From positions 1 to 64,000 of the forward strand of contig JAVTVY010020536.1 of the NCBI GenBank assembly GCA_036873755.1: a stretch of DNA of 64,000 nt. The letters run 5' to 3'. The stretch comes from Hanleya hanleyi. Lineage: Eukaryota; Mollusca; Polyplacophora; Lepidopleurida; Hanleyidae. The notes under the pieces are model-generated. The model did no database searches. It was not told the origin of the DNA and worked only from the letters and a program-made list of their open reading frames with translations. Positions within the stretch are counted from its first letter, which is position 1. Each line of letters starts with the position of its first letter. Both the position numbers and the translations under genes were made by a program. Of this stretch, positions 53,601-64,000 are shown in pieces.

Positions 53601-54720
53601 TTTGTTTATTAATATAATTCGTATACTATACTAGATATTTTGAAACATTGTTCTGTATGCTGTAAATTATATTATGCAGTAAAGTAAAATAAAGCAATAA
53701 GTTATGCCAATTTTACAGTAAATGTGTTAAGTGTACTGTATTTTATATTCATGCCAATATATACTGTATTTAAAAAAAATATATGTGATTATGTGTTGCA
53801 GTAAGTTACTGTGAAAGAAAACAGTAACTTACTGCACTTTTACAGTAAAAAAATGAAGTGAAGAAGTCTGTGCATTCTTTACCGAGGATGCATGGACTGT
53901 CCTTGAGCACCTCTAACATGTGAAGGAGAGACAAGCCCGTTGGACTTGTTACATTGTGGATGGTCAAACCAGTGTTGTCTTTGAATGCTTCTTGGAATGG
54001 TATCATCAGCAGTGCTGTGGATATTCCAAAGCCCCTCGAGTGCAAAAATATTTCTGTTCTTCTTGTAAATAATTTGATTTGAAATAAAATGCTTTTCTCC
54101 TAAGTTAGTTGAATTACTTAGCTACACATAATTATAAGCAGATTGTTCTATATTTGTATTATTTCTGTATAACCATGGAGTGCCATATATTTATTGTATG
54201 AAGTACAAATGTGCAGTTTAAAATGATTACATGTATATATTTATTGATTTCTAATATTTGTATTATTAAAAACATTGTTTTTATTTACAATAATGAAAGT
54301 GAAATATTTTCATGAATAGTGCTTCATATTTGTGCAATTTATTTACAAAATATTTACAAAATATAATGTCCTGACCAGATTGACTTTTGAGTAACTTGTT
54401 GGGTTTTTTTAGTAAAAAATAAAATGAAATGAAAGTAATATTAATATAATGGGCAATATGCATAGATGTAAATAATATTCTACTTTACTACTGTTTGTTT
54501 GTTCTTCTTTGTCAAACAAATAATGATTTTTTTTCATATAATGATTCCCTAGCTTGTTGATTTGGTGAAATTTAAGGCTGGAAATAAAATAATTTATACT
54601 ACTTGTTTTCTTGTTTGCAAACATGACCCGAGAAAGCAGTGAAATAGCTTCCATATTTTTTTATTGTAAATTGTTCTGAAAATACCCCCCGAAGAGAAAA
54701 CTTTAATAATTCATGGCCTG
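53601..54720. other. AT-rich interval with a perfect 16-bp hairpin
   Basis: A 16-bp perfect inverted repeat TGCAGTAAGTTACTGT (53797-53812) pairs with 53821-53836 across an 8-nt loop. Several ttacagta/tactgta words surround it (53650-53850), as in the short palindromic MITEs of many animals. No gene is supported. Confidence 0.6.
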
Positions 54721-55776
54721 AGTTGAGCAATGGTTGAATAGGTAGATCTTCTGTTCCAGTCCACAGAACAGCTTGTGGTGGCCTCAGCTAACCACTAGAC
54801 AATGCTCCCAATGTCGTTCCACTTCAGTGAGCAGAGCACTGTCTGCCTGCTGCCTGGCTGTGTTAGCCTATGCTATAACATACTGTCCTGAGAACGGCTT
54901 TTTCCTGAGAACGGGAGGTAGCACTTCGGCCCCTAATCGTTTCCTCCCCGTTCTATTTCGATCGAAACGTCCCGGTTTTCAAAATGGACTTGAAATTTAT
55001 TGGTAATCTGGAAGGGGGTCCCGGTTTCTATATGTCCGTATATCTTTGGCCGTTTCGTAGCTTCTGAGATGATCGGAGTGTTGTGTGGGCATCAAATTTT
55101 GGGACCGCTTGTCGTATACGTATATCGCGGCCCAAACTGGAATCCCGACAAAGATTTTTTCCGAAACATCTTTCTTTCATGCTATTGAACGTTTAATCGG
55201 TATGTCCATGCCCTGCAGGTTTCCCTAATCCAATTGGAATAAAACGTTTCGTTTATCTCTAATGAATATATATTTGAATTATATTCTCTTACCTGGATAA
55301 TTGATTGTATATCCGGCGCGGAATAAATGCTTCTTTTGCAGAATACATACATGTAGAACATAACCGACAACCATAGAATGTTTAACGTCATAACGCGAAA
55401 TAAGACGTGAACTACGGTCGATTTTGGAAATAAATCGACATGTCATTTGTGTTAATGACACCGACAGGTGCACCTTCCTCCATACTGTTGATACTGAATC
55501 ACAGAAAATAATAAGAATTCCTTACCTTCCGGTTAAAGATTTGTTTGTATACGTCGGCCATAGGCGGAGCGCTTTCTTAGTTTCACTGTGTGAAGCAATC
55601 AGCTTAGAGGTGTTGATTGCAAATTCAACTCAGTCTTAGTGATGTTTATCTCACGCGGCTATTGACTTCTAATAATTGTAAACCGGACGCAAGGCTATTA
55701 ACTGGAATTGAAGAGTTTTAACGTTTTTTTTTTATTTCCATGAATCTATATTATTGTATTTATTTTTTTCTCAGTT
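54721..55776. other. Interval without recognised gene
   Basis: Frames at 54773-55188 are open but show no domain. The next feature is the acceptor at 55775-55776, so upstream exons of that gene may be here. Confidence 0.35.
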
Positions 55777-55879
55777 AGGCCCGGTTGTTCCCAACTTAAC
55801 TCGACATGAACTTCCCGTAGACGAATTCTCTGCCAAAGATATCAAAAAGTTCAAAGAAAGAGATTATAAGACTGCTTGA
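55777..55879 (+). CDS. Possible terminal exon of an unidentified gene
   Basis: A T-rich tract ending TTTTTTTCTCAGTTAG leads into an open frame PVVPNLTRHELPVDEF, then SAKDIKKFKERDYKTA and TGA (55877-55879). The residues look like genuine protein (charged C-terminal helix, no low-complexity) and codon third positions differ from the AT-rich surroundings. The family is not recognised and no upstream exon was found. It could be an isolated pseudo-exon. Confidence 0.35.
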
Positions 55880-56289
55880 CAATCTAAATTGAAGGTGTTG
55901 ATGATTCACACGTCACACCATAGTCGGTCTGTGAAAAACCATCGACTTAAGAAAACAGCGAAGTGGAGGTGTCGGAGGGGTTAATTTCTTTGAAAGAAAA
56001 AACTCAAACAACATTGTTAGCAGGCGTGCCTTAATAATATGCTGACCTTGTATACTTATTTGTTGCTGATTTGCTGTGTCAAGCAAATTAACCAAATAAT
56101 TAAAGTAATTCAGGGCGCAATGAAATTTTGGACCTACGGTCACACACGTTTTACTACCAAAGGTACTGCTTTGTCCATGAGGGCGCTGACATGGAGTGCT
56201 CAAAAACTTAAATCGAGCGTTCATTTTAAAATTCTGCGGTTTCGAGTGAAGTAGCCGATTCTTCCTTACTTCTATTTATATCTCCCTCT
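55880..56289. other. Interval with no supported gene
   Basis: Overlapping open frames on both strands (55913-56254), with no motif. Possibly the 3' UTR of the exon above. Confidence 0.35.
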
Positions 56290-56450
56290 GCTCTCTCGTT
56301 GTTATTTGTTATTTAATTATTTATTTTAATATTTAGCGATGCAAAAGATCTTAAATTAACTAAGAAATGTGCCGTAAAATGTAAATAAAACATGGAGTTG
56401 ATGGGCCGCGAAATCCGTATGGGAAGCGGCCCTCAAACTACAATTTCAAT
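56290..56450 (+). repeat. Orphan LINE 3'-tail copy
   Basis: It matches 53340-53520: tctcgttgttattt, atatttagcgatgcaaaagat, aaataaaacatggagttgat and the GGGCCGC...GCGGCCC hairpin. Only the tail is present, as expected from extreme 5' truncation during target-primed reverse transcription. Confidence 0.65.
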
Positions 56451-57189
56451 CGAATTACCAGTCCATCCTGTGGTCTTCAATGTCGTCATTTGTCTGAATA
56501 ACGGGGGAATCTCTAACGACGCATCAAGTTAAGCTGCTGTAAAATAAATATTTATCAATAAAGATTTTCTCCCATTCTGATATACTTTCAGAACATATGT
56601 AATTATATTCTAGACTTGCAGAATCTCGTACACTTCATCACCCCCATGCAGGGTCTTCTATAGAGTGAGGACATATGCCATATCTCAGTTTAACCAACCA
56701 GCGCCCGAGCTCGGCGATGTTCCGTTTCACTGAGCCATGTGAGCCGTTACATGCATAGGCCAGATAGACAAATTTTGCTGTAAAAATCAAGCCACGCTTA
56801 TTTGAATTTCAGTATGTATCGCAAAATACATGGCATGATGACATTTCAAATGATTAATAACTTTGAAATGAAAATGTTTATTTCAAGAATAACACTAAAT
56901 TGTGTTGACATCGAAAATAGGCATTCAATTCTTCACAAATCGCTGCAAGATAGTGCCAAACTATAATACTTAAACAAGCGTATATTTTAAAACGAATTAA
57001 TAATATCAATCATTCAACAATACAAGAAATATTGGTGAATCTTGTCTAGGCTGAGTTGTGCGGTGCCGTTGGTGGGGGCCGGGTGTTTGTTTTGATCTTG
57101 AAAATATATGTCAGGCCGATACTCAATATCGGGATTATGTACTATTTCAGTGGTCAGATAGTAAGATGGTTACAGTATCCGTGTTTAAT
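56451..57189. other. AT-rich interval, no gene
   Basis: Nothing coding or structured was recognised. Confidence 0.4.
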
Positions 57190-57790
57190 CGGTGTCAGGA
57201 CATTTCGACACGTGACATTTCGGCAAGTGACATTTCGGCACGCGACATTTTTCCACAAAGTGAAGGGTATAACCTTTCGGCCCCCCTTTTTGTCACATCA
57301 ACTTGAATTGCGCTAAAAGTGAAGATTTTCACATTCTTTTTTTTTAAATATGTTCAACATATATAAACATATCGTTTTAAGGGTTACCAAGTTGTAGGTT
57401 ATCATAGTTGTTCACGATTTTCCGCGACATTTCGGCAACTTTTTTCACATATTAAGGTTGATGGCGATTGATTGGTGAGGTTTTTACTAGTGATAGAATA
57501 TTTATATATAATGCTATTTGCTCTATGAGAAATTCACAACATTTCTAAAACCAACTGCTTATGTGAAAAAAGTTGCAGAAATGTCGCAGATGTTCGCAGT
57601 CAAAATTTTACAACTTGGTAACCCTCAAAATAGTCTGTTTATATGTTAATATATGTTAAAAAAGATAAGAAAATCGTAATTTTTAATATGATTTGGCTCC
57701 TTAAAAAACGTGCCGGAATGTCGTGTGTCGAAATGTTGTTCTCTCCACTTTGTGCCGAATGTCGCGTTCCGAAATGTCGCTCTATGCGGA
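57190..57790. repeat. Foldback element 2 with gacatttcggcac arrays
   Basis: The left arm has three gacatttcg(a/g)ca words (57200-57250). The right arm has their complements (57710-57780). Inner pairs are cgacatttcggcaacttttttcacat (57423) against atgtgaaaaaagttgcagaaatgtcg (57563), and agggttaccaagttgta (57379) against tacaacttggtaaccct (57610). The whole 600 bp can fold on itself. Non-coding. Confidence 0.8.
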
Positions 57791-58440
57791 TTCGTTTAAT
57801 CATAATAATTTTTTTTTTAATTCTTTGCAATTCTATACAAATATTAGTCCTTTGTCACTATCATTGTAACAGTCTTATCCCTGTCCTCACCATTTCATGT
57901 TACCCTATTTTTATTTTCACAAATATCTACAGTACCCATTTTTCTTCACTTGCCTGTTTAGATAGAGAGAAAAGTTCAATATTAAAACAATCAGAAAGTG
58001 CACTATTAAGAGAAACACAAACCAACTGACAAACACGCAAACTGTAACCAAAGTGGTCCTAAAAGAAAGCATTCTGCCCACACATGGGTTAATAATATTA
58101 ACATTATATATCTTATTTGTTTGATGCCGACAACATACATGTATTTGGGAAAATAAGACAAACTATATAAACCAGTTATCGGAACAGACTGAATCTCTAT
58201 ATGGGTTCTCCCTTGTGGTTATGTCGAAATATTTTGAACAGAATGATCATGTATACGGCTTCTCGTCGTTAAATCAGCAGTCTCGGTGTTTGGATTACAA
58301 CATTGAATAGTGCATGATAGATTATATTTATAAACCCTCGTCGGAATGCACACACACACCCTGCTCAGTTTAATACGGCGCCGGGTATATACCGGTAGGC
58401 CTGTTATCGACGGTTTAACGGCCTGCACGTATGAGCTACC
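57791..58440. other. Interval without supported gene
   Basis: A T-rich patch (57810-57820) and AT-rich sequence only. A 'gtttaatacggcgccgggtatataccgg' stretch near 58370 is unexplained. Confidence 0.35.
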
Positions 58441-58673
58441 ATTATTCAAGCAATGTGTGGGCGTGTCTTAGTGTGACGTCACTCAGGCGGAACTACTTTC
58501 GGTCGTTTTTTCTCTACAGAAAACCATCGAACGAACGCTATGGTTTTTTCTTCTCGTGTTTTTACGTGTTTTTTTTTTGAGAAAACGAACCAACGATACA
58601 CCCATCGTTCGTGGCATGGTTTACACGAAATGGTTTAAACCATGGAAACACGAACGTTAAATGGGAACGGCCC
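58441..58673. mobile_element. PIF/Harbinger-like element end, other end not found
   Basis: The right edge reads cgttaaatgggaacggcccc then TAA. In reverse this is GGGGCCGTTCCCATTTAACG, like the end of the 30048-32018 element. Both share 'actactttcgg' followed by tcgttttttt-type text inward, and both have dense short inverted words (here catcgttcg, gaacgaacg, atggttt). No matching left end was found, so it is probably truncated. Confidence 0.5.
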
Positions 58674-61224
58674 CTAAGAGAACACGTATTATGATTATTA
58701 TGCAATTTGAAACGCGTCAGGTATATGACAAGTATATACTGTTTAGTGTTTTATATATTTTTCTTTCTGGAATATGTAATTAGTAAAAATGTCCTTCTCA
58801 CGGCCCTATATATGCGAGTAGGCCGGTTCAGAAATATGAAAAAAACCCAAACCTGAAATTCAAAACTTGGTCTACGCACGCGTGTACTATTGTCACCAAG
58901 CTTACTCGATCGTACCATTTATTAGATCTTAATCGGCCCAAGGAGGAAATATTTTAGTTATGTTATACAACGGAAAATGAAAGTTTCGCGTCATAATATA
59001 AACTATTTATGTATGTTGTCCAGAGATTCGCCATATAGATTTATATAAATTATGACGATCAGTTTGGATTTGAACAAATTTCTTCGTAAATTGAGAGAAT
59101 AACTCCGAGATTAATATCGGCATTTATAGGAGCGAGAATAATCACAGCGCGCTTATAAGGGAAACGAATTGGCGTGTTAGCTTTCTCGCGACAGTTGTTG
59201 GGAAACAGAAAATAGAGCTTCACGTGAAAAGGTAACAATGGACGATATTTGGTAAGTTGATCATCGGGGTTGTTCTATTTTGACATTAGACATTGTTATC
59301 GAACGTCATGTCATTTTAGTCTTGACCAATTTGCTCTTACTCCACTCAGTCAACTCGCACAAATTATGCTGGTCACTCCGGGATCTTGTAAAACGCCGAA
59401 ACAAACTTATCCTGTACATTTTTTTCAAATGTTGCTGTGGAATGTAGTAAAGTAACTACACATATAAATAATTGAAACATTTGAAGGTTTTATTGCTAAT
59501 TTAAAGATCAGTCATTCTCAGAAGATGCATTCCCGCCGTTTTCTGGGTAAATCCTCTGTCTTATCGCCTGGGCGGGTCATTATTGCAAGAAAGTGAAAGA
59601 ATGGCTTGTCCTTTTCCTGTCAGACCGGTCAAAACACCGAAAACCCCAGCAAGAAACACACATTTTTCCTAAGAACTGCACCGTTTATCATATAACTCTT
59701 CGACTTTTTGGTTCGCCCAGTTTTCGCCGTGTGCAAAACGGGAAATGAGGTCACGTGAATCCCGGGAATACACATCAAGATCGTTTTCGCCGTGTGCTTG
59801 TCAGGTGTTAAGTAAATTATAGAGTGAACGCTTTAAACAAATTGTCTGTCTGGAGGCTTTCATATTCTTGTATTCTAAATTCGGTAGACGACTGCATCGG
59901 TATTCATGGGAGTGAGGGAGGGGGCGGTACCCTAATTTTCATCGACTAGGATATAACTGGCTTCATGTCATTGATCGCACCAGTCTGCCGCCCCTTTACT
60001 CCCCCACCCTTGGTAGAAGAAGTCCCATTGCGTTATACCTAACACGCTCGGAGAATATGTTAAACTGCACAGCGGGAGTATGTTTTCACACTCTCAAAAT
60101 GTTTCCACGGTTTCTCCTGAAAGTCAGGACATACACTCTGAACTCAACGATAAAGTAGCTGAAATTCGAGAATTTGTCCTGAATTTTAGACTAGAATCCC
60201 TGAAAACTGAGTTGTTGTATGACCTAAATTTTAGGAGAAATTCCTGCGTCATTTCGAGAATGTATAGTCATCGTGACTGAACCGAATGGTTGTAGTATGA
60301 CGATCGACTGTCCATTTCAACGGTATAAACTTAGTATGTGTTTGACGAAGTTGTATCGATTAGTGATGAGGTTAATTACAGAATCATTGTTCTACTTAGC
60401 ACTTGACGCAGAGATTCAGTAGTATAAATTGCTATTGATCTTGACTTGTTTTATGAAGCTCTATAAATTCCTCATATATTCCTAGCCTGCTTATATGTAT
60501 ACTAATTTTATCTGAATATTATTTATAATCCAATCCAGAAGGGTAACGTATTATATCATCTTTAAGCGAAACACTGTCCTTAGGAAGCGGCCATTTCAAA
60601 ATACTTACGTCACGAATACTTCTGGGAAATCCCGATCTAAATTCGTATCGAGTAATAAACATAATGTTGATTATATCGGAGGTCAGTCATGCCATACTTT
60701 GTTGAAAAATCCCGCTCCAATATATTTCTTAAATGCTATGAAAGTTATATTTACGGTGCATAAATATCAAGCCAAGGAAGTAGTGCATGGATTTATCAGA
60801 TTTCTAAATGTTTACTCAGTCGTATGAAGACGATATATTTCTCCTTCCGACGTATTTAACATGTATTTATCATATTAATTATATTTATTTGTTGGTACCA
60901 TCCCGGGGCGTATAAGCCATACGAATAACATATCTTAATATTAAACTATTGACTTATATCACCTTATCTAGGCGGGTGGAGAAATATTCGCCTCATGCAC
61001 ACTTTGGAAGGCAAAAAGTATAATTGACCTTATTGCTTGTAAATTTACGGTCATGCTACGATACATTCATATATATATGATCACTAAATGATCACAGTAT
61101 AAACTGCCTTTGTGTATGGTAAATATAGTACTAGAAAAAAGTCATGACAAACTCGGACTGATTGATTTCGCTAACTAGTATATATATTTCGGTATCTGGT
61201 AGGGGTCTTCAGAATGCAGGCAGG
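58674..61224. other. AT-rich interval, no supported gene
   Basis: Short frames at 59270-59455 and 60080-60280 have no motif. ATGGACGATATTTG|GTAAGTTG at 59239 could be a tiny first exon, but there is no further support. Confidence 0.35.
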
Positions 61225-61945
61225 AGCATTTAAGGATAGGGGTCCAACAGGACAGGAGCTCTTTACACAGGACCCCTTATATATACGAGCCCGATTGGCT
61301 TATTCCAAAAGTGAACACGAGACCACAACTATATAGTTTGATTGGGGAATATCCGACAAATACATGAAATGTAAATGTTAACAAATACAATGGCAAGAAC
61401 AATTTGGCACAAAATGTTTTCATCAATTATAAAAAAAACGGATTTTTTTTCTGGTGATTACCAAATTTCATGAATAAATTTCAAGAAAGAAAAAAGTCGA
61501 AAAAATCATTTGTTTTCTAGTACAAGCAAGAAAAAATATAGAGGGGAAAATGAGCTGACAACTTATCATTGAGATATTTGGAAAATATATGGTAAAGCAA
61601 AATATGAAACCGACGAACAAATACTTATTTTCTCCTATATATTTCTCTGGTTATTATTATTCCGAATCCAAACTATTTTTTATTTCATGAAATTTAATAA
61701 TCAACCGAAAAAATATCCTTTTTTAAAATAATTTATTAAACTGTTTCGTGCCAAATTGTTTGTGCCACATTTGTTAAAATTTTTCTTCACATGCATTTCT
61801 TCGATATTTCCCAATGAAAATACGTGTATATAGTTGTGGGCTTGTGTCCACTTCTCGAAAAAGCTCATTGGGATCTTGTCCATAAGGGCTCCCAACCTAT
61901 TGCGCTCCTATCGTTACGTGTTCCTGTCCTGGATCCCTTTGAGTA
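61225..61945. repeat. Large imperfect palindrome (foldback element 3)
   Basis: Arms of about 330 bp pair: caggacaggagc/caggacaggaac, accccttat/gcccttat, ccacaactatata on both, ggggaatatccga/gggaaatatcga, acaatttggcac on both, and aaatttcatgaa on both near the centre. The centre is about 61580. No coding content. It is probably an inverted-duplicate (foldback or Helitron-independent) insertion. Confidence 0.75.
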
Positions 61946-62559
61946 AAATGAACAGTTACAACATAAAATTATGACTAAACCCACAAGAAACGTTGAGGGC
62001 ATAGTATACTGGTAAGAGCAAGTAGGTAGGAGGTTGATTACATGTATGAGAAAATACAAATCATAAAAATATGCCGTATATAGCTACTAAAAATACAGCA
62101 AAAAGCGGTCTTATCCAGTCTGGTCCATTTATTTTCAGAGAATAAATCACGCGCCAAAATGTATTCTGGAATTATTTATTACATTTCTTAAAAATATGTC
62201 GTATGTATGGTTCACCAGGTTCACCATTTCTAATTAAAAATACGCCGCAACAATTTCGCCTCAAACAATACTTTTAATTGCCTTAACTCCTACATAATGC
62301 CATGACCATAGATATTTCAATGTGACCACTAGTTGGGCTCAATATGACCTCAGTGTAGTACAAATAGATAATAAATTCACCAAGCAAAATCTAACCGAAA
62401 GGGCAAGTTGATTACCTGAACATCCGACGGTCGAAAATGAACGTTGGCCGTAATTCGATGAATTTAAAAACAATTATTAACTGAATAGTTAGGTTCATTT
62501 TCAAGTACATATATACCGTATATATGCATTACTATAAAAAGGCGTTGTCGAGGTGGTGA
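61946..62559. other. AT-rich interval, no gene
   Basis: No motif, repeat or exon recognised. Confidence 0.4.
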
Positions 62560-62785
62560 GGGGTCGTTAAGAATTTCTAACGCAACTATTGTTCTATGTA
62601 ACGCGCTCGAAGAGCCTGCGAGACAGTTAAATTAGCGATCTAACGCACTCATTGTTCACAGGTAACCTGCTTGTAACGCTCTCCTAACGCACCCTGAGAC
62701 CGCGTTAGCAGGTTACTAACGGGCATGCTGTGAATCGTAACGTGCTCGGACTTAATCCCTAATGCGTTAGGTAGAACCTTTAAGA
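62560..62785. repeat. Foldback element 4 built of TAACGC/GCGTTA words
   Basis: About eight taacgc/gtaacg words occur in both orientations (62577, 62599, 62639, 62672, 62686, 62702, 62739, 62763). The inner arms ttcacaggtaacctgct (62653) and agcaggttactaacg...ctgtgaa (62707-62735) pair around a centre near 62690. Confidence 0.6.
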
Positions 62786-62844
62786 TGGTCGATACTGTAC
62801 GATAACTTCTACCACAACCAGTCCAATGTTTCCATTATCACCGT

Positions 62845-63466
62845 ATCACGCTCATATAGGCTTATAGCTTGTGTCCTTACGTCCCTTATTCCTCGTGTTC
62901 CCACGCTGCCGATATCTGCCTCCAATTACCGAGGACCAATTGTGATCGATTTGTAAACGACATTTTACATATTATTTAACTCCGCGACTGAAATGAAAGG
63001 GATAACCGTCTAGCCATATTTAGAGTGTTTCTATATTGTTTTAATTTCAAGATAAAGAGTTTTATAACAAATTTGTTCCGTGTTTCAAACTGTCTTTAAT
63101 GGTGTTTCAAATATCCGCGGATTGGGCTTTGCAGTTCAATCGCCTGTCCAAACAGTGGCGCCAGTCCGACGGCTTCACGCACTACAAAGAACGATCCAGA
63201 CAGCCAATTATATCTCTTGTGTTTTTGTCTGCAGTATCACGTGCTGTTGTCTGCAGAATCACATGCACAACTATTAACCAATCATCGTTAGTGGTAGGAA
63301 TCCGTTACAAACCAAGCATTACCGTACAGCACAACGATTGGATAACACAGATAGAGCGCCTCTAGCGGCAAAGAGGGGAATATCTGGATGTTTTATTCAG
63401 CGGAGTAACAAGGAGAGTAAGATACGTAGGGACACAAGCTGGTATATGAGCGTCCGTTTCTGCTAT
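62845..63466. repeat. ~620-bp inverted-end segment
   Basis: Left 62849-62884 (cgctcatata...agcttgtgtccttacgt) and right 63429-63461 (acgtagggacacaagct...tatatgagcg) are inverted with small gaps. The interior includes overlapping open frames 63080-63365 with no domain. A MITE is likely. Confidence 0.6.
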
Positions 63467-63865
63467 GATATTACGTCGTAATGTCATTTATGTTGAAGGT
63501 GTCATATCTTTGTATATGAAGAATTCACCACTCATATATCAACCAAAATCATATTCCCATGTAATGACATATGGTGGTAATGACATTATTGGATTGGCTA
63601 TGGTAGCGGTTATCATATTTCAGATATACCGCTATTAATATCTCCACACTAATATGCATACAAAATGTCCCAAAGGGGGGGAAATAAAATAATAATAATC
63701 CGAACGCCTCTCGGTGCTGGTTTATGTCAGTTTTACAGCAAGCATTTAAAGTCCATAACTCTAATAGTATAGTCGTTTGGGTCGTTTTTTTTCTATCTGG
63801 CGGTCACGTAGTTCATTATCCATCAGATGAATTGACAGGGCTATTACACAATCGCTCTGAAATAT
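63467..63865. other. Interval without supported gene
   Basis: Contains repeated 'gtaatgacat' words (63480, 63561, 63577) and a small ggggg patch. No gene. Confidence 0.35.
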
Positions 63866-64000
63866 TCTTATCTTATACCGTTCAAGCCGGTGCTAGGGGC
63901 CGTGTAGTCATGCCATTCAAGATGTCCACATGAACAACCGCATGTACAAAAAGTGTATGATGGCCGAGAAGGGACATCGCTGTATTGTGTTATGAATCGG
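63866..64000 (+). repeat. Sixth copy of the gctaggggccgt motif block
   Basis: It reads accgttcaagccggtgctag then gggccgtgtagtcatg and ccacatgaaca. It matches the reverse of 50745-50800 (gttcatgtgg...catgacc-acacggcccctagcaccgg). It is the plus orientation of the retroelement 3' motif, and the window ends inside it. Confidence 0.6.

Noticed and set aside
59239..59260. ATG followed by 14 nt and GTAAGT as a first exon
   Set aside because: Too short, with no downstream exon and no homology to judge it.

Overview
The window is eukaryotic. Introns have GT-AG and one GC-AG junction, no bacterial-style operons are seen, LINE retrotransposons and cut-and-paste transposons abound, and tandem satellites are common. 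Frequent tacatgta words, a short repeat resembling the core of molluscan SINEs (3407-3475), LINEs of the I and jockey/CR1 type and a P2X7 'ballast'-domain gene suggest a marine invertebrate, most likely a lophotrochozoan such as a mollusc. This placement is inference, not proof.

Layout. At 0.5-3.8 kb (+) lies a five-exon gene of a transposase-like family with a DVWH motif. Its introns carry several short dispersed repeats. At 4.4-8.1 kb there is a 620-bp inverted-repeat element, a 1-kb stretch with eight exact copies of GTAACTTACGTGAC, and other dispersed repeats. At 8.5-9.8 kb (-) two in-phase exons encode a P2X7 intracellular (ballast) domain, broken by a one-base frameshift. At 10.6-15.8 kb a 153-bp satellite is split by a 3.4-kb element whose ends are packed with CACGGA/TCCGTG words. 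At 16.1-16.5 kb (-) an ATG-less RG-rich exon is framed by good splice sites. At 23.4-24.3 kb lies a 939-bp transposon with a 5-bp duplication.

From 24.5 to 42 kb the window is a nested graveyard. Broken minus-strand copies of a TNP2-like (CACTA/EnSpm-type) transposase carry 5'-truncated inserts of a retroelement coding for an 'AYGVYISRLVAFARS' protein. One of those inserts is itself split by a 1971-bp PIF/Harbinger-type element, and its 3' end runs into a 1.7-kb minisatellite with a 16-bp unit. From 42 to 53.6 kb there are three LINEs. The first is nearly intact, with one internal stop. The second is degenerate and split by a 1546-bp element that sits between AAA and TTT without target duplication, as in the Spy group. 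The third encodes RNase H and is interrupted by a 3'-end fragment of the retroelement seen upstream. From 53.6 to 64 kb the sequence is AT-rich with large imperfect palindromes (foldback elements), orphan LINE tails and one plausible terminal exon.

Almost nothing here is a conventional host gene. The two best gene models (477-3849 and 8469-9792) are themselves from families that are repetitive in invertebrate genomes. The clearest biology lies in the nested insertions: sister copies inside the window act as empty sites, so insertion boundaries and target duplications can be read directly.
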